From Streptomyces sp. CG1 (lineage in GTDB: Bacteria; Actinomycetota; Actinomycetes; Streptomycetales; Streptomycetaceae): DNA of 64,000 nucleotides. Shown here one piece after another: positions 18,146-27,876 of the stretch (position 1 is its first letter; the number at the start of each line of letters is the position of its first letter). Made by a program: the position numbers and the translations under genes. The notes under the pieces are model-generated. The model was not told the DNA's origin and made no database searches. It was given only the letters and a program-made list of their open reading frames with translations. Where the stretch lies: NCBI RefSeq assembly GCF_041080625.1, contig NZ_CP163518.1, positions 3,968,001 through 4,032,000 on the forward strand. Reading direction: 5' to 3'.

Positions 18146-19365
18146 ACGCCGCTCCGCTGCCGGAGGGTGTCGTGGAGCCGGTCGACAAGGTGGCCTTTGC
18201 GTTCGATGGTGATGTCGAAGTAGGCCGCACTCTCCGCCGTGCGGCACACCCGGTGCACGGCCTCCTTCGCGGCGCGCTTGCGTTCCACCGCCTCGGCCGC
18301 GAGGGCGAGCAGCGTCCGGTCGAGGTCCGGGTGGCCGAGGACGTGGCTGCGCAGCCGTTCGCCGGACGGGGTGCGGCGGATGTCGGGCGGTACGGAGTCG
18401 AGCAGTTCCAGCAGGACGCGGTTGCTCAGCGCGTCGAGGTCCTCGTGGGTGTTGGCGCCGCCGAGTTCCGGTACGAAGTCGGTGACGTCGTTGAACAGCT
18501 GGCTGGCGAGCCCGAGTTGACGCATCGCCTCGTCCAGGGCGGCGCGCTCGTCGGCGACCACGCGGAGGGCGGCCAGCGCCGCGTCGAGCGGCATCCGGAA
18601 CAGCGTGCCCGTCTTGAGCGCGGCCATCGACTCCCAGAAGCCGATCCGCTCCGTGTACGGGGCGTCGGTCAGTTCGGCGCGGGTGCGGTCCGAGCGGGTC
18701 GCGAGGTCGACGGCCTGCCCGGTGAATCCGTTCGCCACCGCCGCGAGCAGGCACTCCACGACGGCCGGGTCGGCCGCGTGCGCCAGTGCGGCCGTGATCA
18801 GCCAGGAGCCGGTGTTGAGGGCGACCGGGACGCCGTGCGTGAGGTGCAGCGCGGGTTCGCCGTAGCGGACGGTGCTGCCGTCCTGGATGTCGTCGAGCGC
18901 GACCGCGGCCTTCAGCAGGACCCGCACGGTGACGGCGGCCCGCCGGACCGCGGCAAGGTCACCGCCGCCGCCGTCACCGCCGTTGCCGTTGCCGTTGCCG
19001 TTGCCGTCAGAGACCTTGGATGCGTCGGAGATGTCGTGGAAGCCCCGGTAGTTGCGGTACGCCCAGTACACCATCGAGGGCCGCAGCGGGGCCCCGCCCC
19101 CGTGCACTCCGGGGTGCGGTCGCAGCGCCTCCTGCCCCGCCTTGGAGCCGAGGGCGTCGGCGACCGGCAGATGCAGCGCGCAGTCGAGCGCCGCGGCGTA
19201 GGCCGAGCCGTGTCCCGGAGCGCCGGGCGGCCGGCCCGTCAGCGATCCGAGGAACCGGGCCAGATCCTCCTCCAGCAACGCCGCGTCCGCACGGATGACA
19301 TCCTCCACCGCGCTCACGTCTCCACCCACTGTCGCGGTCACTCCTTCTCCGTACTCGGCCGCCAT
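18142..19365 (-). CDS. Polyprenyl synthetase-family protein
   Basis: Class I isoprenoid synthase-fold protein of about 407 residues. The first Asp motif is ALDDIQDGS and the second QLFNDVTDF, so metal binding for diphosphate chemistry is plausible. The sequence otherwise departs from ordinary geranylgeranyl diphosphate synthases; a Gly-Asn-rich loop (about residues 116-130) comes from a hexanucleotide repeat. The ATG at 19363-19365 is the best start, without a strong ribosome site; a GTG at the VTATVGG position is possible. It is divergent from desE, with the iron box between them, and is coupled to heme oxygenase. Confidence 0.75.
   Translation of the reverse strand: MAAEYGEGVTATVGGDVSAVEDVIRADAALLEEDLARFLGSLTGRPPGAPGHGSAYAAALDCALHLPVADALGSKAGQEALRPHPGVHGGGAPLRPSMVYWAYRNYRGFHDISDASKVSDGNGNGNGNGGDGGGGDLAAVRRAAVTVRVLLKAAVALDDIQDGSTVRYGEPALHLTHGVPVALNTGSWLITAALAHAADPAVVECLLAAVANGFTGQAVDLATRSDRTRAELTDAPYTERIGFWESMAALKTGTLFRMPLDAALAALRVVADERAALDEAMRQLGLASQLFNDVTDFVPELGGANTHEDLDALSNRVLLELLDSVPPDIRRTPSGERLRSHVLGHPDLDRTLLALAAEAVERKRAAKEAVHRVCRTAESAAYFDITIERKGHLVDRLHDTLRQRSGV
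18980..19003. repeat. CCGTTG x4 microsatellite in the polyprenyl synthetase gene
   Basis: Four exact CCGTTG units encode a Gly-Asn run in a loop after the N-terminal helices. In-frame slippage would only lengthen or shorten that loop. Confidence 0.7.
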
Positions 19366-19517
19366 CGGACAGCCGTCAGCGCGCGGACCAACATAACCGC
19401 GCGTGATCGCAACAACCAGGCAGGAAAAGGGAGGTGAGCGGCGGATGCGCGGCGAATGGCCGATTCCGCTCCCATGGCTCCGGACGCCCGGGACCACCCC
19501 CGACCCTGGACATCAAG

Positions 19518-19536
19518 TGAGGTTAGGCTAACCTAC
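19518..19536. promoter_or_regulatory. Iron box upstream of desE
   Basis: TGAGGTTAGGCTAACCTAC agrees with the DmdR1 iron box TTAGGTTAGGCTAACCTAA at 17 of 19 bases. It lies 51 bases before the desE ATG and 152 bases before the start of the divergent polyprenyl synthetase-heme oxygenase operon, so an iron-loaded DtxR-type repressor could act on both. Confidence 0.9.
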
Positions 19537-19587
19537 CTTCGAACCTGTCCGGCGGGCGCTCCGCCCCGTTCGAAAGCAGTCATACCC

Positions 19588-20634
19588 ATGTCCCAAGCCC
19601 GTGCCACCCACCTCACTCGCCGCGGCCTTCTCGTCGCGGGCGGCGCCGTCGGTCTCGGTGCCGCGCTCGCGGCCTGCGGGGACGACAAGGGCAAAGACGG
19701 TGGCTCGGGCAACGGGACGAAGGCCGCGAGGTCCGGCCCCTGGTCCTTCAAGGACGACCGCGGCACGACCGTGAAGCTCGACAAGGTCCCGGCGAACATC
19801 GTCGCCTTCACCGGCGTCGGCGCGGCCCTCTTCGACTACGGCGTCCAGGTCAAGGGTGTCTTCGGGCCGACGAGGACCAGCGCGGGCAAGCCCGATGTCC
19901 AGGCCGGCGACATGGACATCAGCAAGGTGACGATCCTCGGCAACACCTGGGGCCAGTTCAACATCGAGAAGTACGCGTCCCTCGCACCGGACGTGCTGAT
20001 CACCACGATGTTCGACAACGCCGGGACGCTCTGGTACGTCCCCGAGGAGTCGAAGAAGAAGATCGCGCAGCTCGCGCCCAGCGTCGGCATCTCCGCCTAC
20101 GACCGTCAGCTCACCCGGCCGTTGCAGCGGGTGTGGGACCTGGCGGAGTCGCTCGGCGCCGACATGAAGGCCGCCAAGGTGACGGACGCGAAGAAGCGCT
20201 TCGAGGCCGCGGCCGCCCGGCTGCGCGCCGCCACCAAGGCCAAGCCGGACATCAAGGTGATGGCCGGCAGCGCGAGCGATCAGCTCTTCTACGTCTCCGG
20301 CACCCGTCTCTCCATCGACCTGGAGTACTTCAAGGCCCTCGGCGTGAACTTCGTGGAGCCGCCGGAGAGCGCGAAGAAGCAGGGCGGCGGCTGGTTCGAG
20401 TCGCTCAGCTGGGAGAACGTCGACAAGTACCAGGCCGACATCATCATGATGGACGACCGGTCCTCGGCGATCCAGCCCGCCGGCATCTCCAAGCCGACCT
20501 GGAAGAAGCTGCCCGCGGTGAAGGCCGGTCAGGTCATCTCCCGCTCCCCCGAGCCGATCCTGTCGTACGACAAGTGCGTGCCGCTGCTGACGAGTCTGGC
20601 CGAGGCCCTGGAGAAGGCCAAGAAGGTCAGCTGA
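19588..20634 (+). CDS. desE: Ferrioxamine-binding lipoprotein
   Basis: Periplasmic-binding-type lipoprotein of 348 residues that delivers ferrioxamine to an ABC importer. The signal sequence has a TRRGLL segment and lipobox LAAC; the mature part is a type III siderophore-binding fold (VKLDKVPANIVAF, YASLAPDVLIT, KVMAGSASDQLFYV). Expression should follow the iron box 51 bases upstream. The importer genes are not in the window. It is the first gene of the des locus, as in other Streptomyces. Confidence 0.93.
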   Translation: MSQARATHLTRRGLLVAGGAVGLGAALAACGDDKGKDGGSGNGTKAARSGPWSFKDDRGTTVKLDKVPANIVAFTGVGAALFDYGVQVKGVFGPTRTSAGKPDVQAGDMDISKVTILGNTWGQFNIEKYASLAPDVLITTMFDNAGTLWYVPEESKKKIAQLAPSVGISAYDRQLTRPLQRVWDLAESLGADMKAAKVTDAKKRFEAAAARLRAATKAKPDIKVMAGSASDQLFYVSGTRLSIDLEYFKALGVNFVEPPESAKKQGGGWFESLSWENVDKYQADIIMMDDRSSAIQPAGISKPTWKKLPAVKAGQVISRSPEPILSYDKCVPLLTSLAEALEKAKKVS

Positions 20635-20684
20635 CCCTCCCGCACGGAAAAGTCCTGAATCCCACCCCCCTTCAGGAGCCACAC

Positions 20685-21518
20685 ATGACGACGGCCGTAG
20701 CCGCCCCGTTCCGATTCTTCGCTCTGCAGGTCATACGGACGAGGCGGCTGGGGCCGTCTCTCGTCCGGGTCACCTTCGGCGGGGGCGAACTGGAAGCCTT
20801 CCACTCCGACGGGCGCGACCAGTCCCTGTCGCTGTTCCTGCCGCACCCGGGCCAGCCCGAGCCCGTCGTCCCGCTGGAGCTGGGCGACGGCTGGTGGCAG
20901 GCCTGGCGGGAACTGCCGGACGGCGTACGGGCGGTGATGCGCTCGTACACGCTGCGCGCCCTGCGCCGGGACGCCCTGGGCCGCACGAACGAGATCGACA
21001 TCGACTTCGCCCTGCACACCCCCGCGGGCCCCGCCTCCCGCTGGGCCTCCCGCGCCGCCGCCGGCGACCGGGTGCTGCTGCTCGGGCCCGCCATCGCCGA
21101 CAACCGCGCCATCCGCTTCCGCCCGCCCGAGGACACCGACCTCGTCGTCCTGTGGGGCGACGAGACCGCCGTACCGGCGGCGACCGCCATCCTCGAATCC
21201 CTGCCCGCCGGCATCCGCGCCCGCGCCTGGCTGGAGGTGCCGCACGCCGGGGACATCCAGGACATCGCCACGGACGCGGACGCGGAGATCACGTGGCTCG
21301 TGCGGCACGACGGCGCCCCCATGGCCGTCGACGCCGTACGGGCCGCGCAACTCCCCCTCGACGGGCGGCCGTATGTGTGGATCGCGGGCGAGTCGGGGCA
21401 AGTGAAGGCGCTGCGGCGGCACTTCGTCGGCGAGCGCGGGGTCGACCGGCGGCGGGTGGCCTTCGTCGGGTACTGGCGGCAGGGGATGACCGAGGAACAG
21501 CTGCGGGCCACGGAGTAG
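20685..21518 (+). CDS. desF: Siderophore-interacting protein (ferric reductase)
   Basis: FAD-binding siderophore-interacting protein of 277 residues, which reduces the ferric siderophore to release iron. The flavin domain contains RSYTLRALRR and the SIP C-terminal NAD(P)H domain contains VVLWGDETAVPAA and PYVWIAGESGQVKALRRHF with GYWRQG near the end, the standard signatures. AGGAG precedes the ATG at 20685 by six bases. It follows desE by 50 bases and is presumably in the same iron-controlled transcript. The symbol desF follows usage for this gene position. Confidence 0.9.
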   Translation: MTTAVAAPFRFFALQVIRTRRLGPSLVRVTFGGGELEAFHSDGRDQSLSLFLPHPGQPEPVVPLELGDGWWQAWRELPDGVRAVMRSYTLRALRRDALGRTNEIDIDFALHTPAGPASRWASRAAAGDRVLLLGPAIADNRAIRFRPPEDTDLVVLWGDETAVPAATAILESLPAGIRARAWLEVPHAGDIQDIATDADAEITWLVRHDGAPMAVDAVRAAQLPLDGRPYVWIAGESGQVKALRRHFVGERGVDRRRVAFVGYWRQGMTEEQLRATE

Positions 21519-21574
21519 CCCCCGCACGCCCTTGACGCCGGTCACGGGTGAGGCACGCCTTGATCCAGAAAAAC

Positions 21575-21593
21575 TTAGGTTAGGCTAACCTAA
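21575..21593. promoter_or_regulatory. Perfect iron box upstream of desA
   Basis: TTAGGTTAGGCTAACCTAA is identical to the DmdR1/DtxR consensus and sits in a longer perfect palindrome (21573-21595). It starts 95 bases before the desA ATG and should govern desABCD. Confidence 0.95.
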
Positions 21594-21669
21594 GTTGAAT
21601 GGAGAAGCCGTTCACACCCCGAACCCGTTCAAACCCCCCGCACGGACTGTCCCCTCGGAGGACCCCCAC

Positions 21670-23136
21670 ATGCGCTCGCACCTGCTCAATGGCCTCACCG
21701 CGGAGCACTACCGCAGCTCCGTGACCGAAGGAGTCGAGCGGGTGGCGGCCAAACTCGCCACCACCGACCGTCCGTTCACCGGCGTCACCGTCGACGCCCT
21801 CACCCCGCGCGTCGACGCCATCGACCTGGACCGGCCACTCGGCGACACCGCCGCCGTCCTGGACGAGCTGGAGGACGTCTACCTCAAGGACGCGGTCTAC
21901 TTCCACCACCCCCGCTATCTCGCCCACCTCAACTGCCCGGTCGTCATCCCGGCGGTGCTCGGCGAGGCCGTGCTCTCCGCGGTCAACTCCTCCCTCGACA
22001 CCTGGGACCAGTCGGCCGGCGGCACGCTCATCGAGCGCAAGCTCATCGACTGGACAACCGCCCGGATCGGCCTCGGGCCCGCCGCCGACGGCGTGTTCAC
22101 CTCCGGCGGCACCCAGTCCAACCTCCAGGCGCTGCTGCTCGCTAGGGAGGAGGCCAAGCCAGATCGGGCAGGGTGGGAGGAGGGAGCCTCGCCGGCCAAG
22201 CTGCGCATCTTCGCCTCCGAGGTCAGCCACTTCAGCGTGAAGAAGTCCGCGAAACTGCTCGGCCTCGGGCAGGAGTCCGTGGTCGCCCTCCCCGTCGACC
22301 ACGACAAGCGGCTGCAGACCGTAGCCCTCGCCCGCGAGCTGGAACGCTGCCGGCAGGACGGTCTCGTCCCCATGGCAGTCGTCGCCACCGCCGGCACCAC
22401 CGACTTCGGCTCCATCGACCCGCTCCCGGAGATCGCCGAGCTGTGCGCGCAGTACGGCGTGTGGATGCACGTCGACGCGGCCTACGGCTGCGGGCTGCTG
22501 GCCTCCCTGAAGTACCGAGACCGCCTCACCGGCATCGAGCGCGCCGACTCGGTCACGGTCGACTACCACAAGTCCTTCTTCCAGCCGGTGAGTTCGTCCG
22601 CCCTCCTGGTCCGCGACGCGGCCACCCTGCGCCATGCCACCTACCACGCGGAGTACCTCAACCCGCGCCGGATGGTGCAGGAACGTATCCCCAACCAGGT
22701 CGACAAGTCCCTGCAGACCACCCGCCGCTTCGACGCCCTCAAGCTGTGGATGACGCTGCGGGTGATGGGCGCCGACGGCATCGGCGCGCTCTTCGACGAG
22801 GTCTGCGACCTGGCGGCCGAGGGCTGGAAACTGCTCGCCGCCGACCCCCGCTTCGACGTCGTCGTCGAGCCCACCCTGTCCACCCTGGTCTTCCGCCACA
22901 TCCCGGCGGCCGTCACCGACCCGGCCGAGATCGACCGCGCCAACCTGTACGCCCGCAAGGCCCTGTTCGCCTCCGGCGACGCCGTGGTCGCGGGCACCAA
23001 GGTCGGCGGCCGCCACTATCTGAAGTTCACCCTGCTCAACCCCGAGACCACGACGGCCGACATCGCCGCCGTCCTCGATCTGATCGCCGGCCACGCCGAG
23101 CAGTACCTGGGAGAGTCCCTTGACCGCGCTTCCTGA
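21670..23136 (+). CDS. desA: Lysine decarboxylase of desferrioxamine biosynthesis
   Basis: PLP-dependent group II decarboxylase of 488 residues converting lysine to cadaverine, the first step of desferrioxamine synthesis. [31 protein letters not shown] and the PLP-lysine in [12 protein letters not shown] are visible. The ATG at 21670 follows GGAGGA by seven bases. Between LAREEAK and AKLRIF there is a run of about nine residues encoded by non-preferred codons (AGG, CCA, GAT, GCA, GGA) that looks like a small insertion. desB begins inside its 3' end. Confidence 0.95.
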   Translation: MRSHLLNGLTAEHYRSSVTEGVERVAAKLATTDRPFTGVTVDALTPRVDAIDLDRPLGDTAAVLDELEDVYLKDAVYFHHPRYLAHLNCPVVIPAVLGEAVLSAVNSSLDTWDQSAGGTLIERKLIDWTTARIGLGPAADGVFTSGGTQSNLQALLLAREEAKPDRAGWEEGASPAKLRIFASEVSHFSVKKSAKLLGLGQESVVALPVDHDKRLQTVALARELERCRQDGLVPMAVVATAGTTDFGSIDPLPEIAELCAQYGVWMHVDAAYGCGLLASLKYRDRLTGIERADSVTVDYHKSFFQPVSSSALLVRDAATLRHATYHAEYLNPRRMVQERIPNQVDKSLQTTRRFDALKLWMTLRVMGADGIGALFDEVCDLAAEGWKLLAADPRFDVVVEPTLSTLVFRHIPAAVTDPAEIDRANLYARKALFASGDAVVAGTKVGGRHYLKFTLLNPETTTADIAAVLDLIAGHAEQYLGESLDRAS

Positions 23137-24412
23137 AGCCAGCCGCACCCATGACTTCGTGGGGATCGGGCTCGGCCCCTTCAACCTCGGCCTGGCCTGC
23201 CTCACCGAGCCCATCGACGGCCTCGACGGCGTCTTCCTCGACTCCAAGCCGGACTTCGAGTGGCACGCCGGGATGTTCCTGGACGGCGCTCATCTGCAGA
23301 CCCCGTTCATGTCGGACCTGGTCACGCTCGCCGACCCGACCTCGCCGTACTCCTTCCTCAACTACCTGAAGGAGAACGGCAGACTGTACTCGTTCTACAT
23401 CCGCGAGAACTTCTATCCGCTGCGGGTCGAGTACGACGACTACTGCCGCTGGGCGGCGGGCAGGCTGAGCAGCGTCCGGTTCGACACGACCGTGACCGAG
23501 GTGACGTACGAGGACGAGGACGAGCTGTACGTCGTCCGCACCCGGACCGGTGAGACGTACCGCGGCCGGCATCTGGTCCTCGGCACCGGCACGGTCCCCT
23601 TCGTCCCGCAGGCCTGCCGCGGGCTCGGCGGCGACTTCGTGCACAACTGGCAGTACATGCACCGCAAGGCGGAGCTGCAGGCGAAGAAGTCCATCACGAT
23701 CGTCGGCAGCGGCCAGAGCGCGGCCGAGATCTACCACGAGCTGCTCGCCGAGATCGACTCCTACGGCTACCAGCTCAACTGGGTCACCCGCTCCCCGCGC
23801 TTCTTCCCCCTCGAATACACCAAGCTGACCCTGGAGATGACCTCCCCGGACTACATCGACTACTTCCGCGCGCTGCCCGAGGAGACCCGCTACCGGCTGG
23901 AGAAGCAGCAGAAGGGCCTGTTCAAGGGCATCAACTCGGATCTGATCGACTCGATCTTCGACCTGCTCTACCAGAAGAACGTCACGAGCGGCGGACGCCC
24001 GGTCCCGACCCGGCTGCTCACCAACTCCAGCTTGACGAGTGCCCGTTACGACACCGACGGCGGCTATACCCTCGGCTTCCACCAGGACGAGCAGGACAAG
24101 GACTTCGAGATCGGCACCGAGGGCCTGCTGCTGGCCACCGGCTACCACTACGAGCCCCCGGCCTTCCTCGCCCCGATCCGCGACCGTCTGCTCTTCGACG
24201 GCCACGGCCGCTTCGACGTCGCCCGCAACTACGCAGTCGACATCACCGGCCGCGGCGTCTTCCTGCAGAACGCCGGCGTCCACACCCACAGCATCACCAG
24301 TCCCGACCTGGGCATGGGCGCGTACCGCAACTCGTACATCATCCGCGAGCTGCTCGGCACCGAGTACTACCCGGTCGAGAAGACCATCGCGTTCCAGGAG
24401 TTCTCCGTATGA
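23120..24412 (+). CDS. desB: Cadaverine N-monooxygenase
   Basis: FAD- and NADPH-dependent N-hydroxylase of 430 residues (lysine/ornithine monooxygenase family) that makes N-hydroxycadaverine. FAD motif [13 protein letters not shown] lies at residues 14-26 and NADPH motif [16 protein letters not shown] near 194. The start is TTG at 23120-23122 behind GGGAGAG, overlapping desA by 17 bases, so it is translationally coupled. Its stop overlaps desC by four bases. Confidence 0.93.
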   Translation: MTALPEASRTHDFVGIGLGPFNLGLACLTEPIDGLDGVFLDSKPDFEWHAGMFLDGAHLQTPFMSDLVTLADPTSPYSFLNYLKENGRLYSFYIRENFYPLRVEYDDYCRWAAGRLSSVRFDTTVTEVTYEDEDELYVVRTRTGETYRGRHLVLGTGTVPFVPQACRGLGGDFVHNWQYMHRKAELQAKKSITIVGSGQSAAEIYHELLAEIDSYGYQLNWVTRSPRFFPLEYTKLTLEMTSPDYIDYFRALPEETRYRLEKQQKGLFKGINSDLIDSIFDLLYQKNVTSGGRPVPTRLLTNSSLTSARYDTDGGYTLGFHQDEQDKDFEIGTEGLLLATGYHYEPPAFLAPIRDRLLFDGHGRFDVARNYAVDITGRGVFLQNAGVHTHSITSPDLGMGAYRNSYIIRELLGTEYYPVEKTIAFQEFSV

Positions 24413-24939
24413 CCTTCACCTTCCATGACGTCGATCCGCTGCAGGACGCCGAGCTGCTGCACTCCTGGGTCACCCATCCCAAGGCGTCCTTCTGGATGAT
24501 GCAGGACGCGAAGCTGGAGGACGTCGAGCGCGCCTACATGGAGATCGCGGCGGACGCCCACCACCACGCGCTGCTCGGGCTGCGGGACGGCGAGCCGGCC
24601 TTCCTCATGGAGAAGTACGACCCGGCGCACCGGGAGCTGGTCGGGCTGTACGAGCCGGAGCCGGGCGATGTTGGCATGCACTTCCTGGTCGCGCCGACCG
24701 ACACGCCAGTACATGGCTTCACCCGGTCCGTCATCACCGCCGTGATGGCCCACCTCTTCGAGGATCCGGCGGCCCTGCGGGTCGTCGTGGAGCCGGACGT
24801 GCGCAACACGGCCGTGCACGCCCTGAACGAGGCGGTCGGGTTCGTGCCCGAGCGGGAGGTCCAGAAGCCGGAGAAGAAGGCGCTGCTGAGCTTCTGCACG
24901 CGTGCGCAGTTCGCCGCCGCGACGGGGGTGGCCGCATGA
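24409..24939 (+). CDS. desC: N-hydroxycadaverine acyltransferase
   Basis: GNAT-type acyltransferase of 176 residues related to IucB/RhbD, transferring succinyl or acetyl groups from CoA to N-hydroxycadaverine. [16 protein letters not shown] and [18 protein letters not shown], then [22 protein letters not shown], are the typical blocks of siderophore acyltransferases. ATGA overlaps couple it to desB before it and desD after it. Confidence 0.93.
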   Translation: MTFTFHDVDPLQDAELLHSWVTHPKASFWMMQDAKLEDVERAYMEIAADAHHHALLGLRDGEPAFLMEKYDPAHRELVGLYEPEPGDVGMHFLVAPTDTPVHGFTRSVITAVMAHLFEDPAALRVVVEPDVRNTAVHALNEAVGFVPEREVQKPEKKALLSFCTRAQFAAATGVAA

Positions 24940-26705
24940 GCCTCGCCGATGCCGTGGCCCATCTGTCCCCCGAGCGCTGGGCGAGCGCCAACCGGCTGCT
25001 CATACGCAAGGCGCTCGCCGAGTTCGCCCACGAGCGCCTGATCACGCCCGAGCAGGACGGTGACGGGTACGTCGTCCGCAGTGACGACGGACTGACCTCC
25101 TACCGTTTCTCCGCCGTCCGCCGCGCCCTCGACCACTGGCAGATCGACGCCGGCTCCCTCACCCGGCACCGCGAGGGCACCGAACTCCCGCTCGCCGCAC
25201 TGGACTTCTTCATCGAGCTGAAGACCTCCCTGGGCCTGAGCGACGAGATCCTGCCGGTCTATCTGGAGGAGATCTCCTCCACCCTGTCCGGCACCTGCTA
25301 CAAGCTCACCAAGCCCCGCATCACCTCCGCGGAGCTGGCGGGCGGCGGCTTCCAGGCGATCGAGACCGGGATGACCGAGGGCCACCCCTGTTTCGTCGCG
25401 AACAACGGGCGGCTCGGGTTCGGCATCCACGAGTACCTGTCGTACGCCCCGGAGACCGCGAACCCCGTCCGGCTGGTGTGGCTCGCGGCGCACCGATCCC
25501 GGGCCGCGTTCACGGCGGGCGTCGGGATCGAGTACGAGGAGTTCCTGCGGGAGGAGCTGGGCGAGAAGACGCTGGACCGTTTCCGCGCCACGCTGACCGA
25601 GCAGGGCCTCGACCCGGCCGACTACCTGCTCATCCCGGTCCACCCCTGGCAGTGGTGGAACAAGCTCTCCGTCACCTTCGCGGCCGAGGTGGCCCGCCGG
25701 CATCTGGTCTGCCTCGGCGAGGGTGACGACGAGTATCTGGCCCAGCAGTCCATCCGGACCTTCTTCAACTCCTCCCACCCGGAGAAGCACTATGTGAAGA
25801 CGGCCCTGTCCGTGCTCAACATGGGCTTCATGCGCGGCCTTTCGGCCGCCTACATGGAGGCCACGCCCGCCATCAACGACTGGCTGGCCCAGCTGATCGA
25901 GAACGACCCGGTGCTGCAGGCGACGGGCCTGTCGATCATCCGGGAGCGGGCGGCCGTGGGCTACCGGCACCTGGAGTACGAGCAGGCCACCGACCGCCAT
26001 TCGCCGTACCGCAAGATGCTGGCCGCGCTGTGGCGGGAGAGCCCCGTGCCCTCGCTGCAGGAGGGTGAGTCGCTCGCGACCATGGCCTCCCTGCTGCACG
26101 TCGACCACGCCGGCGCCTCCTTCGCGGGCGCGCTGATCGAGCGGTCCGGGCTCACCCCGACGCAGTGGCTCCGCCGCTATCTGCGGGCGTACTACACCCC
26201 GCTGCTGCACAGCTTCTACGCCTACGACCTGGCGTTCATGCCGCACGGCGAGAACGTCGTCCTGGTCCTGAAGGACGGGGTCGTGGAGCGGGCGGTCTAC
26301 AAGGACATCGCCGAGGAGATCGTGGTGATGGACCCGGACGCGGTGCTGCCGCCGGAGGTCCGCCGGATCCGGGTGGAGGTCCCCGAGGACGAGAAGCTGC
26401 TGTCCCTCTTCACGGACGTCTTCGACTGCTTCTTCCGCTTCCTCGCCGCGCACCTCGCGACCGAGGGGATCCTGGACGAGGACGACTTCTGGCGCACGGT
26501 CGCCGAGGTCACCCGCGCGTACCAGGACGCGAACCCCGAACTGGCCGACAAGTTCCGGCAGTACGACATGTTCGCCCCCGAGTTCGCGCTGTCCTGCCTC
26601 AACCGGCTCCAGCTGCGCGACAACCGGCAGATGGTGGACCTGGCGGATCCATCGGGCGCCCTCCAGCTGGTCGGAACCCTGAAAAATCCCATCGCGGGGT
26701 TCTGA
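24936..26705 (+). CDS. desD: Desferrioxamine synthetase (NIS family)
   Basis: NRPS-independent siderophore synthetase of 589 residues (IucA/IucC type), which adenylates succinyl-hydroxycadaverine carboxyls with ATP and joins and cyclises three units to desferrioxamine E or related chains. EGHPCFVANNGRLGFG, IPVHPWQWWNKLS and IRTFFNSSHPEKHYVKTALSV-type blocks (ATP and substrate residues) and a C-terminal FhuF-like region are recognisable. It ends seven bases before a strong terminator hairpin, closing the des operon. Confidence 0.95.
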   Translation: MSLADAVAHLSPERWASANRLLIRKALAEFAHERLITPEQDGDGYVVRSDDGLTSYRFSAVRRALDHWQIDAGSLTRHREGTELPLAALDFFIELKTSLGLSDEILPVYLEEISSTLSGTCYKLTKPRITSAELAGGGFQAIETGMTEGHPCFVANNGRLGFGIHEYLSYAPETANPVRLVWLAAHRSRAAFTAGVGIEYEEFLREELGEKTLDRFRATLTEQGLDPADYLLIPVHPWQWWNKLSVTFAAEVARRHLVCLGEGDDEYLAQQSIRTFFNSSHPEKHYVKTALSVLNMGFMRGLSAAYMEATPAINDWLAQLIENDPVLQATGLSIIRERAAVGYRHLEYEQATDRHSPYRKMLAALWRESPVPSLQEGESLATMASLLHVDHAGASFAGALIERSGLTPTQWLRRYLRAYYTPLLHSFYAYDLAFMPHGENVVLVLKDGVVERAVYKDIAEEIVVMDPDAVLPPEVRRIRVEVPEDEKLLSLFTDVFDCFFRFLAAHLATEGILDEDDFWRTVAEVTRAYQDANPELADKFRQYDMFAPEFALSCLNRLQLRDNRQMVDLADPSGALQLVGTLKNPIAGF

Positions 26706-26711
26706 TCCAGA

Positions 26712-26754
26712 CCGACGGGCTCCCCGCAGTACGGTCCTGCGGGGAGCCCGTCGG
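26712..26754. terminator. Perfect bidirectional terminator after desD
   Basis: An 18-bp perfect stem (26712-26729 with 26737-26754; arm CCGACGGGCTCCCCGCAG) and loop TACGGTC separate the convergent desD and tgm methyltransferase genes. A close relative with the same loop lies at 32234-32272, at the other end of the accessory island. Confidence 0.9.
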
Positions 26755-27876
26755 CTACCAACTGTAGGTCTGCCCCTCCGGCGTGACGCGGAGCGTAAAC
26801 CGCTCCAGCCCAGGTGCTCCAGCGGCATGCCAGCGGCCCAGCTGGTCTTCGGCAACGTCCCACAGAGCGCCCGGGCCGCCCTGCCGCACAGTCCACCGGC
26901 CGTCCTCCCGGTAGAGAGCGGCCCATGAGCCGGACTCGACGTCGATCAGGACATCCTCCTGGCGCCCGTCTCGTTCCATGGTCAGACGCTGGCCGTCGGG
27001 TACCACGGACTGCACGACGAAGCGGGACGTCCAGTCGTCCAGAGCACCGGCTCCCATGACGGTCTCGCGTTCCTCGCCCGCGCTGAGATCCGGCAGCAGA
27101 CCAAGAGCTGGCGGCAGCTGCGTGCGCGCGAGCATGAAGCTCACCCGGCCGCCCAGCAGCGGCCCGGATGCGGTGCCGTCGTCATGCACCGTCAGCGGAG
27201 CGAGTTCCGAGGCACCCAGCCAGCCGCCCGCAGTCGTCAAGATCTCCCCGCCGGGCCGGGTCTGCTCCACCCACTCCGAGGGCACCATACGCACGCCGCA
27301 GGTGGCAATGATCCGATCGTACGGCGCTCCCTTGGCGAAGCCGAGCAAACCGTCGCCGGTGACAAGCGTGGGGTACATCCGTACCCGGGCGAGGGCCGTC
27401 TGCGCTCGCGCGGATACCGCTTCGTAGTACTCGACGGAGGTGACGAAGTCGTCGCCCAGCCGGGCGCAGAGCAGCGCGGTCGAGTAGCCGGTGCCAGTGC
27501 CGATCTCCAGCACCGTCGCACCCGGCTCGACCCGCAGCTCCTCCAGCATGCGCATCACGAGGGAGGGCAGCGTGCTCGAACTGCTCGGCTCACGCCGGAC
27601 CTCCCCACGGATGTCCGCCGGCACGATCGTGTTCGCGATCTGCGTCACGAGCGACTCGTCTGCGTAGCAGCCCTGGATCCAGTCGGCGCTGCTCTCCAAC
27701 ACAGGACGCCAGGCCGCGGGGAAAGCGTTCGGAACCCGGCGGAAGAAGCCGTCGCGGAGGAACTCGTGCCACGGAACTGACTCCACTGCCCGCCTCCACG
27801 GCTCGGTGCACAGCGCCCCTGTCCGTTCCAGACGATCGACCAACTTCTGGTGCAGCTGCGCCACTTCGGTGCTCAC
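26755..27876 (-). CDS. tgmC: PIMT-like methyltransferase of graspetide maturation
   Basis: Protein-isoaspartate-methyltransferase-like enzyme of 373 residues, of the type annotated as ATP-grasp peptide maturase system methyltransferase. The PIMT core has SLVMRMLEELRVEPGATVL followed by EIGTGTGYSTALLCARL (SAM motif I) and YDRIIATCGVRMVPSEW; a C-terminal extension of about 130 residues is characteristic of this RiPP subgroup. In related systems it methylates an Asp of the crosslinked peptide, giving an aspartimide. The GTG at 27874-27876 is chosen for GAGAGGAC upstream and its GTGA overlap with the ATP-grasp gene. Confidence 0.88.
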   Translation of the reverse strand: MSTEVAQLHQKLVDRLERTGALCTEPWRRAVESVPWHEFLRDGFFRRVPNAFPAAWRPVLESSADWIQGCYADESLVTQIANTIVPADIRGEVRREPSSSSTLPSLVMRMLEELRVEPGATVLEIGTGTGYSTALLCARLGDDFVTSVEYYEAVSARAQTALARVRMYPTLVTGDGLLGFAKGAPYDRIIATCGVRMVPSEWVEQTRPGGEILTTAGGWLGASELAPLTVHDDGTASGPLLGGRVSFMLARTQLPPALGLLPDLSAGEERETVMGAGALDDWTSRFVVQSVVPDGQRLTMERDGRQEDVLIDVESGSWAALYREDGRWTVRQGGPGALWDVAEDQLGRWHAAGAPGLERFTLRVTPEGQTYSW

